NCBI GenBank assembly: GCA_047618505.1 | Contig: JBLHLB010000003.1 | Span: 1-43,321, forward strand | Reading direction: 5' to 3' | Source of the DNA: JBLHLB01 sp047618505 | GTDB lineage: Bacteria > Planctomycetota > UBA1135 > GCA-002686595 | DNA length: 43,321 nucleotides | Shown here: positions 17,233 to 25,183 of the stretch, one piece after another | How the letters are laid out: every line of letters begins with the position of its first letter | Numbering within the stretch: the first letter of the stretch is position 1 | Notes under the pieces: model-generated | Told to the model about the DNA's origin: nothing | Databases searched by the model: none | Seen by the model: only the letters and a program-made list of their open reading frames with translations | Program-made: the position numbers and the translations under genes

Positions 17233-19173
17233 GTGAGCATTCACGATTGGGATTCCGACCTGGTCCTGGGGCAGATCGCCCAGCGACCGGGAGTCTACAT
17301 CTTCCGCGATGGGGAGGGGGCTGTGCTCTATGTGGGCAAGGCGCTCTCCCTTCGGAGTCGGCTTTCAAGCTACCGGCGGCCCGGCGGCGATGGGCGTATG
17401 GCCGTGCGCTTCATCGCGCAAGATGCGCGCCAAGTAGAGACGATCATCACGCGTACGGAGCAAGAGGCACTGCTCCTGGAAGACGCCCTGATCAAGCAGC
17501 ATAAGCCGCCCCACAACATTCGCCTGAAGGACGACAAGTCCTTCCTTATGATTCGATTGGACCAGGACGAGGAGTTTCCACGGCTGAAGTTGGTTCGGGC
17601 CCACAGTCCTAAATTGGGGCGCAAGGGCGGACGTTCAAGGCTCTTCGGGCCCTATGCTTCGGCGCGGGCAGTGCGCCAAACCCTGTCCGATTTGCACCGC
17701 GTTGTGCCCCTGCGGGATTGTGCGGATTCCGTCCTGAACAACCGTTCGCGTCCGTGCCTCAAGCACCAGATCGGTCTCTGTTCCGCGCCCTGCGTGAACC
17801 TAATCGATGCGGAAGGCTATCAGACGCTTGTGGAACGCGCGACGCGCATCCTCTCGGGTGACGTGGCGGAGTTGGAGAGCGATCTCGATATGCGTATGCG
17901 CGCAGCATCCGAGAAACTTGAATACGAATTGGCGGCCACCTGGCGCGACAGATTGAGCGCGCTACGCCGCACCACAGAACGCCAGGGGGTAACCCCAAGA
18001 AGTGCAGTAGACCGTGATATCCTTGGCCTCGCTCGGCGGGGCGATAGGGCCTTGATTCACCGCCTGGCCTTCCGTGGGGGGCGTTTAGTGGAAAGTCGTA
18101 CGCACGAATTTCGAAGTGAACTACCCGATGAGGAGCTGCTGCACGGCGTTGTCACCGCGCTCTACGCGAGCGGTCGCCGAGCCCTTCCGCCGGAGGTTGT
18201 CGTGCCCTGCATGCCAGCCGATGGCGAGCTATTGGAGACCAGCCTTGGCGCTGCCAAGCCGGGGCCACGGGTCGAATCCGACGGTGCTTCCGTGGTGGCG
18301 GAGAGCGTAGAAGGCCTGCCCAGCAGTTCTCTGAAACTCATCGTCCCACAGGGTGGCGAACGAGCTCGCATGTTGGGGATGGCTGGGGAGAACGCGCGGG
18401 CCGAACTTATCCGTCGAGAGGCTAGCCTTGCGGTCGACGCCGAAACTTCCGAGAAGCTCGCCGACCTCGTGGACTTACCGCCGCGTTCGAACGACCACCC
18501 CCTGGTTGTGGATTGCTTTGATATTTCCAACTTCCAGGGATCCCACGTGGTTGCTTCAAGGGTGCGCTTCCGTGGTGGGGTTGCGGATCGCGCTGGCTAC
18601 CGCCGCTTCAAAGTGCGCGATGTCGAAGGGCAGGACGATTTCGCCTCCATGCGCGAAGTGGTCATGCGCTCCCTAAAGCGGGGGCTCTCGGAAGATGACC
18701 TTCCGGATCTGATCGTCATCGATGGAGGCTCGATGCAATTGGCCAAGGCTATCGAGGCGCGTGAGGAGGTCGGAGCCTGGGATGTGGTCATGGTGGGCTT
18801 GGCGAAGGCCCGTCCGGCCCGGACCATCAAGGGACGCAGGCTTCCGGCCAGCGAGGAACGTGTCTACTTGACCCCCGAGAGCGTGCCCATTGAGCTTCCG
18901 CGCCACAGCGCCGTGCGCCACCTCCTGGAGCGGGTCCGCGACGAGGCGCACCGTTTCGCCATCACCTATCACCGCAAGGAGCGTGGCAAGATCCGCTCTC
19001 GATTGGACTCCATCGCTGGTATTGGGCCGGCCAAGCGAAAGGCGCTCCTAAGGCGCTTTGGCAGCGTTCAGGGGGTCGCCAAGGCTAGCTTGGAAGAACT
19101 AGCGGTCATTCCTGGCATCGGAATGGACCTGGCTCAGGTGATTCGTGAAGAGCTCCGGGATCGCCCCGAGTAA
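17233..19173 (+). CDS. uvrC: Excinuclease ABC subunit C
   Basis: A 646-residue UvrC, the nuclease that cuts on both sides of the lesion in the UvrB-DNA complex. An N-terminal GIY-YIG domain (G-V-Y-I-F...L-Y-V-G-K-A, residues ~20-37) makes the 3' cut; four Cys (CADS, CLKH, LCSAPC) precede a UVR segment (EKLEYELAATWRDRL); the RNase H-like domain begins DCFDISNFQG and includes VIDGGSMQL for the 5' cut; two helix-hairpin-helix motifs (IAGIGPAKRKALL, IPGIGMDLA) close the protein. Its GTG start follows the uvrB stop directly, so translation is likely coupled. The central region between UVR and RNase H domains is less conserved. Confidence 0.96.
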   Translation: MSIHDWDSDLVLGQIAQRPGVYIFRDGEGAVLYVGKALSLRSRLSSYRRPGGDGRMAVRFIAQDARQVETIITRTEQEALLLEDALIKQHKPPHNIRLKDDKSFLMIRLDQDEEFPRLKLVRAHSPKLGRKGGRSRLFGPYASARAVRQTLSDLHRVVPLRDCADSVLNNRSRPCLKHQIGLCSAPCVNLIDAEGYQTLVERATRILSGDVAELESDLDMRMRAASEKLEYELAATWRDRLSALRRTTERQGVTPRSAVDRDILGLARRGDRALIHRLAFRGGRLVESRTHEFRSELPDEELLHGVVTALYASGRRALPPEVVVPCMPADGELLETSLGAAKPGPRVESDGASVVAESVEGLPSSSLKLIVPQGGERARMLGMAGENARAELIRREASLAVDAETSEKLADLVDLPPRSNDHPLVVDCFDISNFQGSHVVASRVRFRGGVADRAGYRRFKVRDVEGQDDFASMREVVMRSLKRGLSEDDLPDLIVIDGGSMQLAKAIEAREEVGAWDVVMVGLAKARPARTIKGRRLPASEERVYLTPESVPIELPRHSAVRHLLERVRDEAHRFAITYHRKERGKIRSRLDSIAGIGPAKRKALLRRFGSVQGVAKASLEELAVIPGIGMDLAQVIREELRDRPE

Positions 19174-19283
19174 GGAAAACGCATTCTGGTTGGAGTTGGG
19201 CGGAAGCACAGGCCGAAGCTGTTTTTGAGCGCCCGTGGGGAAGATGGGTCAGTTGATTTCCGTGGGGGAGATCTAGCTGGCTT

Positions 19284-19314
19284 GTCGAGTGAATCCCCCT
19301 TCCTGGGTCTCGAC
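19284..19314 (+). promoter_or_regulatory. Stem-loop in the leader of the propeller gene
   Basis: GTCGAG (19284-19289) and CTCGAC (19309-19314) form a perfect 6-bp stem whose loop contains CCC and GGG that could extend it. It sits ~25 nt before the ATG at 19339. It could be a leader structure or a weak terminator for uvrBC; no T-run follows. Confidence 0.3.
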
Positions 19315-19338
19315 ATTACTCCAGCCTTGATCCTCAAC

Positions 19339-21192
19339 ATGAGTTTGCGTTCCCTTCGGCCCACGCTGGGCCTCAGTGTCTCCTTGCCGCTCGGCCTGTG
19401 TGCCGGGCTCTTCGGTGCAGCAATCAGCGCCGCTCCCCTCCCGGTACCGGGGGCTAACGCGTCGGATGTGGTGCTTGCAGCCCCTGTCTTCACGTCGCAG
19501 CTGGGGGGCCGCGGAACGGAACAGGCGCTGGCGGTGGCGACCGACTCCCAGGGCTATCTCTTTGTGGCGGGCTGGACGAGTTCAACGGACTTTCCAACGA
19601 CGCCGGAGGCTATGGATGAGCGTGTCCAAGAACGCGATGCCTTCGTGGCCAAGGTCAGCCCCGATGGCGAGACCTTGGTTTGGTCGACGGTCCTGGGTGG
19701 GTCGCGCGACGAGGAAGCGCTGACGATCCAGGTTGACGCTGCGGGGGTTGTCTTGGTCGGTGGGTGGACCAACAGCAACGACTTCCCGGTCACCGATACA
19801 GCCCATGGCCGCAGTCGGTTTGGCTCCAAGGATGGCTTCTTGACGGCCTTGGATCCCAGTGGCGGCAGCATTCTGTTCTCTGGCTACATCGGTGGCAGCG
19901 GACACGACGCAGTGACGGACATTGCACTGACTCTAGAGGGCGACATTGTCTTGGCTGGATGGACGGAGTCTCGCGACCTTCCGACTTCAAGCAACGTTTT
20001 TCAGCCCAGCTTCGGCGGCGATCGGGACGCTTTCTTCATGCGCGTGGATGAATCGGGATTTCAACTGCGCTTTGTCAGCTACCTTGGGGGTCGCGGCATG
20101 GATGAAGCAGTTGGTGTTGCCCTTGACCAGGCGGGCTACATCGTCGTAGCCGGGACCACCGAATCGCGCGACTTCCCAGTGACCTCGGGCGCGCTCGACG
20201 CAAAGAAGAACGGCAAGGATGTCTTTGTGACGCGCCTGACCCCCGAGGGTAAGCGCCTCTCTTTCTCGACCTTCTACGGGGGGTCGGGTGATGAGATTGC
20301 CCACGCCCTCGATCTAGCACCCGACGGGGGTGTCGTGGTTGTCGGAAGCACCCGCTCAAGTGATCTACCCGTCAAGGGCAGCGAGGGATTGGAGCGGACA
20401 GGGCACGGCGATGGTTTCGTCCTTCACCTATCAAACTCCGGCGGAGCCTTAGTGTTCGCGCGTTACCTCGGGGGCAGCTCCGATGACAATCTTGGCGCTG
20501 TTGCCACGGATTCCCTGGGCGGCCTTTGGGTCGGGGGACATTCGAACTCGGATGACTTCGGCATGACTGCCGGGGCCAGCCAGCCCCTCCGCGCTGGTGC
20601 GAATGACGCAGTCCTGGTGCGCCTTGACGCGGTCACCGGTGTGATGCAGCACGGGACGTTCCTGGGGGGCAAAGGCGATGAGGAAATCTGGGGTATGGTC
20701 GCGGACAGCATTCAGGGTGGAGTCACTTTTGCTGGCTTCGCCCAACGCACCGAGACGACGACACGGGGCCAATTCGCCGGGCGCGGTGGTGCCAGCGATG
20801 GCTACTTCGGGCGCCTTGTTCCCGGGGACTGCGGTGTGCCAGCCATGGTTGTTCGCATGGGATCCGTGAATGGTCTGCCCCTCGACTCCGACTTTCCGCG
20901 ACTGGGGAAGACCATCGACCTGGTCCTAAGTGGCGCTCCTGCAGGGACTCCGGGGATCTTGTTCCTTGGCGTCCCGGTGGCTTCGCCCCTGGTGAGTGAG
21001 GAGCTCGGGACGATCTACATTGACTTGGTCGGCATGGCAGTACTGTCGGCCTTTAACACAAATGCGTCGGGTGCTGGCAGCGTCCGTCTACACATCCCGG
21101 TAAGCCCCGAGCTCTGCGGACTGGAGCTTGTCGTCCAAGGCCTGATCGACAATCACGTCACCGACGCCGTCCAGCTTACCCTCGGGAGTTAG
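19339..21192 (+). CDS. Secreted SBBP-type seven-repeat beta-propeller protein
   Basis: A 617-residue secreted protein. After a signal peptide (~residues 1-32), seven repeats of ~55-60 residues follow to about residue 490, each with a [LI]GG-x-x-x-[DE]-E segment, a Val/Ala-rich strand, VAGWT-like Gly turn and DFP[VT]T. This matches the SBBP (beta-propeller) repeat, and seven copies would close one propeller. A final ~125-residue domain (LSGAPAGTPGILFLG, GTIYIDL, GLELVVQGL, LTLGS at the end) resembles a domain found at the ends of many planctomycete secreted proteins, possibly for surface sorting. No catalytic residues are seen; binding or structural work at the cell surface is likely. ATG 19339 is chosen as it starts the signal peptide. 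Confidence 0.85.
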   Translation: MSLRSLRPTLGLSVSLPLGLCAGLFGAAISAAPLPVPGANASDVVLAAPVFTSQLGGRGTEQALAVATDSQGYLFVAGWTSSTDFPTTPEAMDERVQERDAFVAKVSPDGETLVWSTVLGGSRDEEALTIQVDAAGVVLVGGWTNSNDFPVTDTAHGRSRFGSKDGFLTALDPSGGSILFSGYIGGSGHDAVTDIALTLEGDIVLAGWTESRDLPTSSNVFQPSFGGDRDAFFMRVDESGFQLRFVSYLGGRGMDEAVGVALDQAGYIVVAGTTESRDFPVTSGALDAKKNGKDVFVTRLTPEGKRLSFSTFYGGSGDEIAHALDLAPDGGVVVVGSTRSSDLPVKGSEGLERTGHGDGFVLHLSNSGGALVFARYLGGSSDDNLGAVATDSLGGLWVGGHSNSDDFGMTAGASQPLRAGANDAVLVRLDAVTGVMQHGTFLGGKGDEEIWGMVADSIQGGVTFAGFAQRTETTTRGQFAGRGGASDGYFGRLVPGDCGVPAMVVRMGSVNGLPLDSDFPRLGKTIDLVLSGAPAGTPGILFLGVPVASPLVSEELGTIYIDLVGMAVLSAFNTNASGAGSVRLHIPVSPELCGLELVVQGLIDNHVTDAVQLTLGS

Positions 21193-21289
21193 TCGGCCCT
21201 CGGGGGTCTAGATCGGCGGCATGGAACCTGGTTCCGTACCGCCACCGAGTCCCGGTGCGACGCGGAGGAGGTTGCAGCGGCCCTGCGCC

Positions 21290-22249
21290 CTAGGCGCGAG
21301 GGTGGTAGAGCCGATGGAGGCTTTGGATGTGCTCGGCGTCGAGGTGGGTGTAGAGTTCGGTGGTACGAAGTGAGGCGTGGCCGAGCATTTCTTGGACGCT
21401 GCGAAGGTCCGCGCCGCCTTCGATCAGGTGTGAGGCAAACGAATGCCGCAGTGTGTGGGGCGAGAGCTTGCGTGTGATACCCGCCGCAAGGGCCATGGCC
21501 CGCACTCGGCGCCACGCGGTCGAGCGATCCATGGGCTTGCCGTTCTTCGATAGGAAAAGCTCGGGGCGTCGGCGGGCCCCATTCAGTTTCTGGCGCCCAT
21601 CGCTGCGCCAGACATCGATGGCGGCCCGGGCCCTGGCGCCCAGGGGCACCACCCTGGTCTTGCCCCCTTTTCCGGTCAGTACCAGCATGCGCAGGGACGG
21701 TTCCAGGTTGTCGTTCGAGAGCCCAACCGCCTCGGAAACTCGCGCTCCGCTGGCATAGAGAACCTCAAGCAAGGCCCGATCTCTCTGGGCCATCCACCCG
21801 TCACCCGCCGGAGCCGACAGAAGCCGTTCTACCTCCTGGACCGACAGGACAGAGGGCAGGCAGCTGGCCAGGCGCGGAGTCGCCAGCAACGCACCCGGGT
21901 CTGTCTTTAGCCGGCCTTCCGCCACCAGGTGTCTCAGGCACCCACGGATGGCTGCCAGGCGCCGGGCCAGACTTGCCTCGGCGTAGCCTGCTTTGCGGGC
22001 CTCAGCCAGATGATCCACCAGGTGATTTGCATCTAGCTGCGTGAATTTGGCGACGCCGTGCTCAGCCGCCCAGCCCAGGAATAGATCTAGATCCCGTCGA
22101 TAGGCACCCAGGGTGTTGTGGGAGACGCCGGCTTCGACACGTAGGGCCATTAGGAAGTCATCGCGTTCCTTGGCCAATGCTGCGGGCAGCTTTGAGTCCG
22201 TTTCCTGACCCTTCGCTCCCTTCGGTGTTTTGGCGTGCGGAGGAACCAT
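21290..22249 (-). CDS. xerD: Tyrosine recombinase of the XerC/XerD type
   Basis: A 319-residue recombinase. The N-terminal SAM-like DNA-binding domain covers residues ~25-115 (SHNTLGAYRRDLDLFLGW); the catalytic domain has R170 (GARVSE), K194 (TGKGGK), H265-x-x-R268 (PHTLRHSF), H291 (GHAS) and the nucleophile Y300 (ELYTH), a complete set. Xer proteins resolve chromosome dimers at dif near the terminus; whether this is the XerC or XerD role cannot be told from the sequence, and the symbol is tentative. It lies beside core genes with no sign of an integron or phage, which favours the housekeeping role. It starts divergently from lspA and converges with the propeller gene. Confidence 0.9.
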   Translation of the reverse strand: MVPPHAKTPKGAKGQETDSKLPAALAKERDDFLMALRVEAGVSHNTLGAYRRDLDLFLGWAAEHGVAKFTQLDANHLVDHLAEARKAGYAEASLARRLAAIRGCLRHLVAEGRLKTDPGALLATPRLASCLPSVLSVQEVERLLSAPAGDGWMAQRDRALLEVLYASGARVSEAVGLSNDNLEPSLRMLVLTGKGGKTRVVPLGARARAAIDVWRSDGRQKLNGARRRPELFLSKNGKPMDRSTAWRRVRAMALAAGITRKLSPHTLRHSFASHLIEGGADLRSVQEMLGHASLRTTELYTHLDAEHIQSLHRLYHPRA

Positions 22250-22308
22250 GGGGGCAGCCTGCGGGTCTCCCCGCGCGCCCGCAAGGATCTACTGGTCCTC
22301 GGCCGCGC

Positions 22309-22337
22309 TTGTGGGGTCACTAGGCGGCACCTATACT
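22309..22337 (+). promoter_or_regulatory. Sigma-70-like promoter for lspA
   Basis: TTGTGG (22309-22314), a 17-bp spacer, then TATACT (22332-22337). This is the best promoter match in the window. Transcription would start near 22344, giving a leader of ~66 nt and supporting ATG 22410 as the lspA start rather than the long open frame from 22230. Confidence 0.55.
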
Positions 22338-22409
22338 CCCGCGCCCCAGCCGCAGCGCCCGCCCTCCAGGCCCCAGCAGGCCCCAACAGACCTGCGGCTC
22401 GACAAATCA

Positions 22410-23075
22410 ATGAGCATGACAACTCCCAAGGTCGACCCCCCGGTGCAAGCGCGCACCTCGGTGGGTGCCAAGACCATCGCCCTGCGAATTGCCGTCGTGC
22501 TGATCCTGGTCCTGGCGGATCAGTGGAGCAAGTCGGCGGTCTTTGAGGCCATATCCGGCGGCTCCATGGTCGTTGAGGGCATGGAAAGAGACATTCACGG
22601 CCACGATCGCCTGCCTGTCGTGGGCAACTTCTTGGGCTTCATGCGCTCGGAGAATCCCGGCGCGGCCTTTGGTCGCTTCGGCGATTACCCCCACATTCTT
22701 GTGGGCGGACGCATCATCGCGGTAGCCTTCCTGTGCTGGCTCCTGATCAGTACTCGCCGTGGAGAACGCCTCAGTCTGTGGGCTATTGTCCTTGTCCTGT
22801 CCGGCGCCCTGGGCAATGTGGTGGACAATCTGTGGACCGGGCCCATGTACGACGACCATCCCTACGGGAAGGTGCGTGACTTCATCGACGCCTGGTTCTT
22901 CAGCGAGGGGCGTGGCTGGGACTATCATTTCCACACATTCAACGTGGCAGACGCCTGCATCACGGTGGGGGCCATCGCGTGGATTTTGGCAGGTCTGTTC
23001 TCCCATGATCCGGCCAAGCCAAAGGCTTCGGGCGATGAAGAGGAATCGACCTCTGAGGAAGCAACCCCGGCGTAG
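22410..23075 (+). CDS. lspA: Lipoprotein signal peptidase (signal peptidase II)
   Basis: A 221-residue inner-membrane aspartyl protease that removes the signal peptide of lipoproteins after lipidation. Family features: an early LADQWSK motif, the NPGAAFG motif, and the two catalytic aspartates D139 in GNVVDN and D181 in FNVADACI. Four membrane segments are predicted. Two deviations: the residue after D139 is Asn where most LspA have Arg (GNxxDR), and the loop between the two aspartates is longer than usual (YDDHPYGKVRDFIDAWFF... to HFHTFNVAD). The C-terminus is acidic. The window has several lipoprotein substrates (Ggt, the HEAT lipoprotein and the ABC binding protein). pyrD follows after 42 bp. 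Confidence 0.92.
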   Translation: MSMTTPKVDPPVQARTSVGAKTIALRIAVVLILVLADQWSKSAVFEAISGGSMVVEGMERDIHGHDRLPVVGNFLGFMRSENPGAAFGRFGDYPHILVGGRIIAVAFLCWLLISTRRGERLSLWAIVLVLSGALGNVVDNLWTGPMYDDHPYGKVRDFIDAWFFSEGRGWDYHFHTFNVADACITVGAIAWILAGLFSHDPAKPKASGDEEESTSEEATPA

Positions 23076-23079
23076 TCAG

Positions 23080-23109
23080 TTGCCGGGCGTGGGGGCGGTT
23101 GGCTAGTCT
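23080..23109 (+). promoter_or_regulatory. Candidate promoter for pyrD giving a near-leaderless transcript
   Basis: TTGCCG (23080-23085), an 18-bp spacer and TAGTCT (23104-23109) lie just before the ATG at 23118. Transcription would begin about 2 nt before the start codon. The string GCTAGTCTGGCGC resembles GCTATTCTAGTGC in front of the gene at 6143. Confidence 0.4.
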
Positions 23110-23117
23110 GGCGCTCG

Positions 23118-24041
23118 ATGAGCGTGCGGCCCTGCAATTTGGAAGTAGACCTCGGACCCCTGCGTCTGCGGAACCCGATCCTCTCGGCCTCGGGTACCTA
23201 TGGCCATGGGTTGGAAATGCGCCACTTCACGCCGCCGGAACTCCTCGGAGGGTTGGTCAGTAAAACGGTGACGATCGCACCGCGTCCGGGCAATGCTGCA
23301 CCTCGCATCTGTGAGACCGAGCTGGGTCTGCTGAATTCGATAGGCCTCGAGAACAAGGGGGTCGATCACTACATTGCGAACGTCTTGCCCGAGGTCGCTT
23401 CGGCGGACACGATGATCATTGCGAACATCGGCGGAGAGTCGCCCCAGGAGTACGCAGAGATGGCGGCTAAGCTCGGCAGCCGCCCTGAAATAGACGCCCT
23501 TGAGGTCAACCTCTCTTGCCCCAATGTCCAGGGCGGTCGCATCCCCTTCGGAACGGATCCTAAGAATGCCTGGGGAGTGATGGTGGCCGTTCGCGCCGTC
23601 ACGGCGAAGCCGATCTTCGCTAAGCTTTCCCCCAATGTGACGCGCATCGATGAGATGGCAAAGGCCGTCGAAGATGCCGGAGCCGATGGTATCACCGCCG
23701 TGAACACGCTGCTTGGGATGGCGGTGGACTGGCGCACGGGCAAACCAGGCATAGCCACCGTGCAGGGGGGTTACTCGGGGCCCGCGATTAAGCCCGTGGC
23801 CTTGCGTTGTGCCTGGGAGTGCGCCAAGTCGGTCTCCATCCCTGTGATTGGATGCGGTGGAATCGCCAGTGCTGAGGATGCCTTGGAGTACCTAGCGGTC
23901 GGTTGCCGCGCTGTGCAAGTGGGCACTGGTTCCTTTGCTGACCCTGCGCTGCCTGGGAAGGTGGCGGCGGAAATGCTGCGACTCCTTACGGAAGCGGGCT
24001 ACTCCAGCGTGGCTGACTTTATAGGGAGCCTCAAGGCATGA
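23118..24041 (+). CDS. pyrD: Dihydroorotate dehydrogenase, class 1B-like
   Basis: A 307-residue FMN enzyme of pyrimidine synthesis that oxidises dihydroorotate to orotate. The active-site segment N-L-S-C134-P-N has Cys as the base, as in soluble class 1 enzymes (class 2 has Ser). Other motifs are NPILSASGTYG, NSIGLEN, KLSPNVTRI, NTLLGMAVD, GGYSGPAIKP for the FMN phosphate, and a late GCGGI. Class 1B enzymes normally work with an electron-transfer subunit PyrK; no pyrK is in the window, so it may lie elsewhere. The stop overlaps the next gene's ATG (ATGA), so the receiver protein is co-translated. Confidence 0.93.
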   Translation: MSVRPCNLEVDLGPLRLRNPILSASGTYGHGLEMRHFTPPELLGGLVSKTVTIAPRPGNAAPRICETELGLLNSIGLENKGVDHYIANVLPEVASADTMIIANIGGESPQEYAEMAAKLGSRPEIDALEVNLSCPNVQGGRIPFGTDPKNAWGVMVAVRAVTAKPIFAKLSPNVTRIDEMAKAVEDAGADGITAVNTLLGMAVDWRTGKPGIATVQGGYSGPAIKPVALRCAWECAKSVSIPVIGCGGIASAEDALEYLAVGCRAVQVGTGSFADPALPGKVAAEMLRLLTEAGYSSVADFIGSLKA

Positions 24042-24874
24042 GGCTTGATCAGATGACGCCCGCCCACGTGCGACGCGCGGTGGCGCTCTATGTGGACTGC
24101 GCCTTCCCCGGGGCTGGGGTGTCGAAGAAGCCCGCGCTCCTTCGGGAGCTGGAGGACGCGAGCTCCATCGTAGAACTACTCGGGCGTTTCGAACGCGTGG
24201 GCGGTGGAGATGGTGACCTGAAGCGCTACGCCCTACGCATAGGCAATGCGCGCTATCCCTTCATGAAGTTCATCGTTCAGGAACATCTGGTGGACGACGA
24301 GTTCTTCTTTTCCGTGGACACCCACGACAACCTGGAGATCCGGCCGGACAACCCCGACTTCGCGGAGTGGGAGCGAGTCAAGGAGTACAACCGGGAGATG
24401 AAGGACCGCATCGAGAAGGCCTGGGATGCCGATGGGCTTCCGACCAACACGGACCTGCGGGCCCTGGCTGAGGAGATTGCTCGTCTGGAACGAGAGGAAT
24501 CGAAGCGCTGCACACTGCTGATGGTGGACGACGAGAGCGAGTTGGCCATGGGCCTGGCGGCACTCCTGCGGGCCCGGGGTTACGACGTTGAGCTGGCCTG
24601 CAACGGGCTTGAGGCCCTCGAGCGCCTCGCCCGGGACCCCCTGCCGGATCTGGTGCTCCTGGATTATGAGATGCCCCAACTCGACGGCGAGGAGGTCCTG
24701 CGACGCCTGCGCGAGAACGAGCGCACGGAAGACCTACCCGTTCTTCTAGCCACGGCTTCGACGGTCGATCTAACGCGCCTGCGGAAAGTTTCGGGAGTCC
24801 TTCGTAAGCCTTACCCGCGGGCCGTGCTCTTTGAGATGATCCGCCGCATGTTGGGTGATAAGGCCTTCGGCTAG
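24038..24874 (+). CDS. Receiver-domain protein with an unknown N-terminal domain
   Basis: A 278-residue protein. The C-terminal ~120 residues are a CheY-like receiver with an acidic patch (MVDDES), the phospho-acceptor Asp209 (LLDYEMP) and the conserved Lys in LRKPYP. The first ~150 residues are a separate domain (RYALRIGNARYPFMKFIVQEH..., FSVDTHDNLEIRPDNPDF) followed by a charged helix; I recognise no family. There is no DNA-binding or enzymatic output domain, so the N-terminal part may be the output or a protein-binding module. Its ATG overlaps the pyrD stop by 4 bp. No partner kinase is adjacent. Confidence 0.85.
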   Translation: MRLDQMTPAHVRRAVALYVDCAFPGAGVSKKPALLRELEDASSIVELLGRFERVGGGDGDLKRYALRIGNARYPFMKFIVQEHLVDDEFFFSVDTHDNLEIRPDNPDFAEWERVKEYNREMKDRIEKAWDADGLPTNTDLRALAEEIARLEREESKRCTLLMVDDESELAMGLAALLRARGYDVELACNGLEALERLARDPLPDLVLLDYEMPQLDGEEVLRRLRENERTEDLPVLLATASTVDLTRLRKVSGVLRKPYPRAVLFEMIRRMLGDKAFG

Positions 24875-24909
24875 GACTCCAGGGATGATATTGGGTCGGG
24901 TTGGGGCGC

Positions 24910-24929
24910 TCCAGGCCCTGGATTTTGTT
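24910..24929 (+). terminator. Weak rho-independent terminator after the receiver gene
   Basis: TCCAG-GCC-CTGGA forms a 5-bp stem followed by TTTTGTT. It is short for a terminator but stands ~35 bp after the stop at 24874. Confidence 0.35.
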
Positions 24930-25153
24930 AGCTAGGGGGCTCGTCTCCGGCGCTAGGAGCAGGTGAATTTTCGGGCTGTGGAAGGAAATTGGGGCCGGGA
25001 GGCTGGTCCTTGGCGGATCTGGTCCTTTAATGGTCGCCCGTATAGAAGCGGCGGGGGGCCCCGGTGGGCGTTTCGCTACTATCGATTTCTTCCCATGGGG
25101 TGGCACCAGAGTCACCTTGAGTGAGAGGTCGCCCCGCAAGGTATTCCTACTGG

Positions 25154-25175
25154 CCCAGCGCCCTCCGGCGCTGGG
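25154..25175 (+). promoter_or_regulatory. Perfect hairpin directly before the secA start codon
   Basis: CCCAGCGCC-CTCC-GGCGCTGGG: a perfect 9-bp GC-rich stem with a 4-nt loop, ending 8 nt before ATG 25184. There is no Shine-Dalgarno sequence between. It sits where a ribosome would bind, so it could control secA translation. Confidence 0.55.
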
Positions 25176-25183
25176 GCGTTGTC

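Larger units (their letters stand above)
24875..25183. other. secA upstream region
   Basis: This 309-bp gap holds the weak terminator at 24910, a TATAGA at 25041-25046 that could be a -10 but has no good -35, GC-rich inverted strings around 25050-25065, and a strong hairpin just before secA. No conserved small gene is evident; a 16-codon frame at 24885 has no support. Confidence 0.4.

Noticed and set aside
21223..21235. GGAAC-CTG-GTTCC stem between the propeller and recombinase genes as a terminator
   Set aside because: Only 5 bp, 3-nt loop and no T-run.
21290..22249. Tyrosine recombinase as a sign of an integrated element
   Set aside because: It is flanked by core genes, with no attachment repeats, cassette array or phage genes, and it has the size of housekeeping XerC/D.
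22230..22409. N-terminal extension of lspA
   Set aside because: A good promoter lies inside it at 22309-22337, and the sequence is unlike LspA.
24885..24935. 16-codon frame in the secA upstream region as a SecM-like arrest peptide
   Set aside because: It is too short, far from secA, lacks a signal peptide or arrest-like motif, and overlaps the weak terminator.
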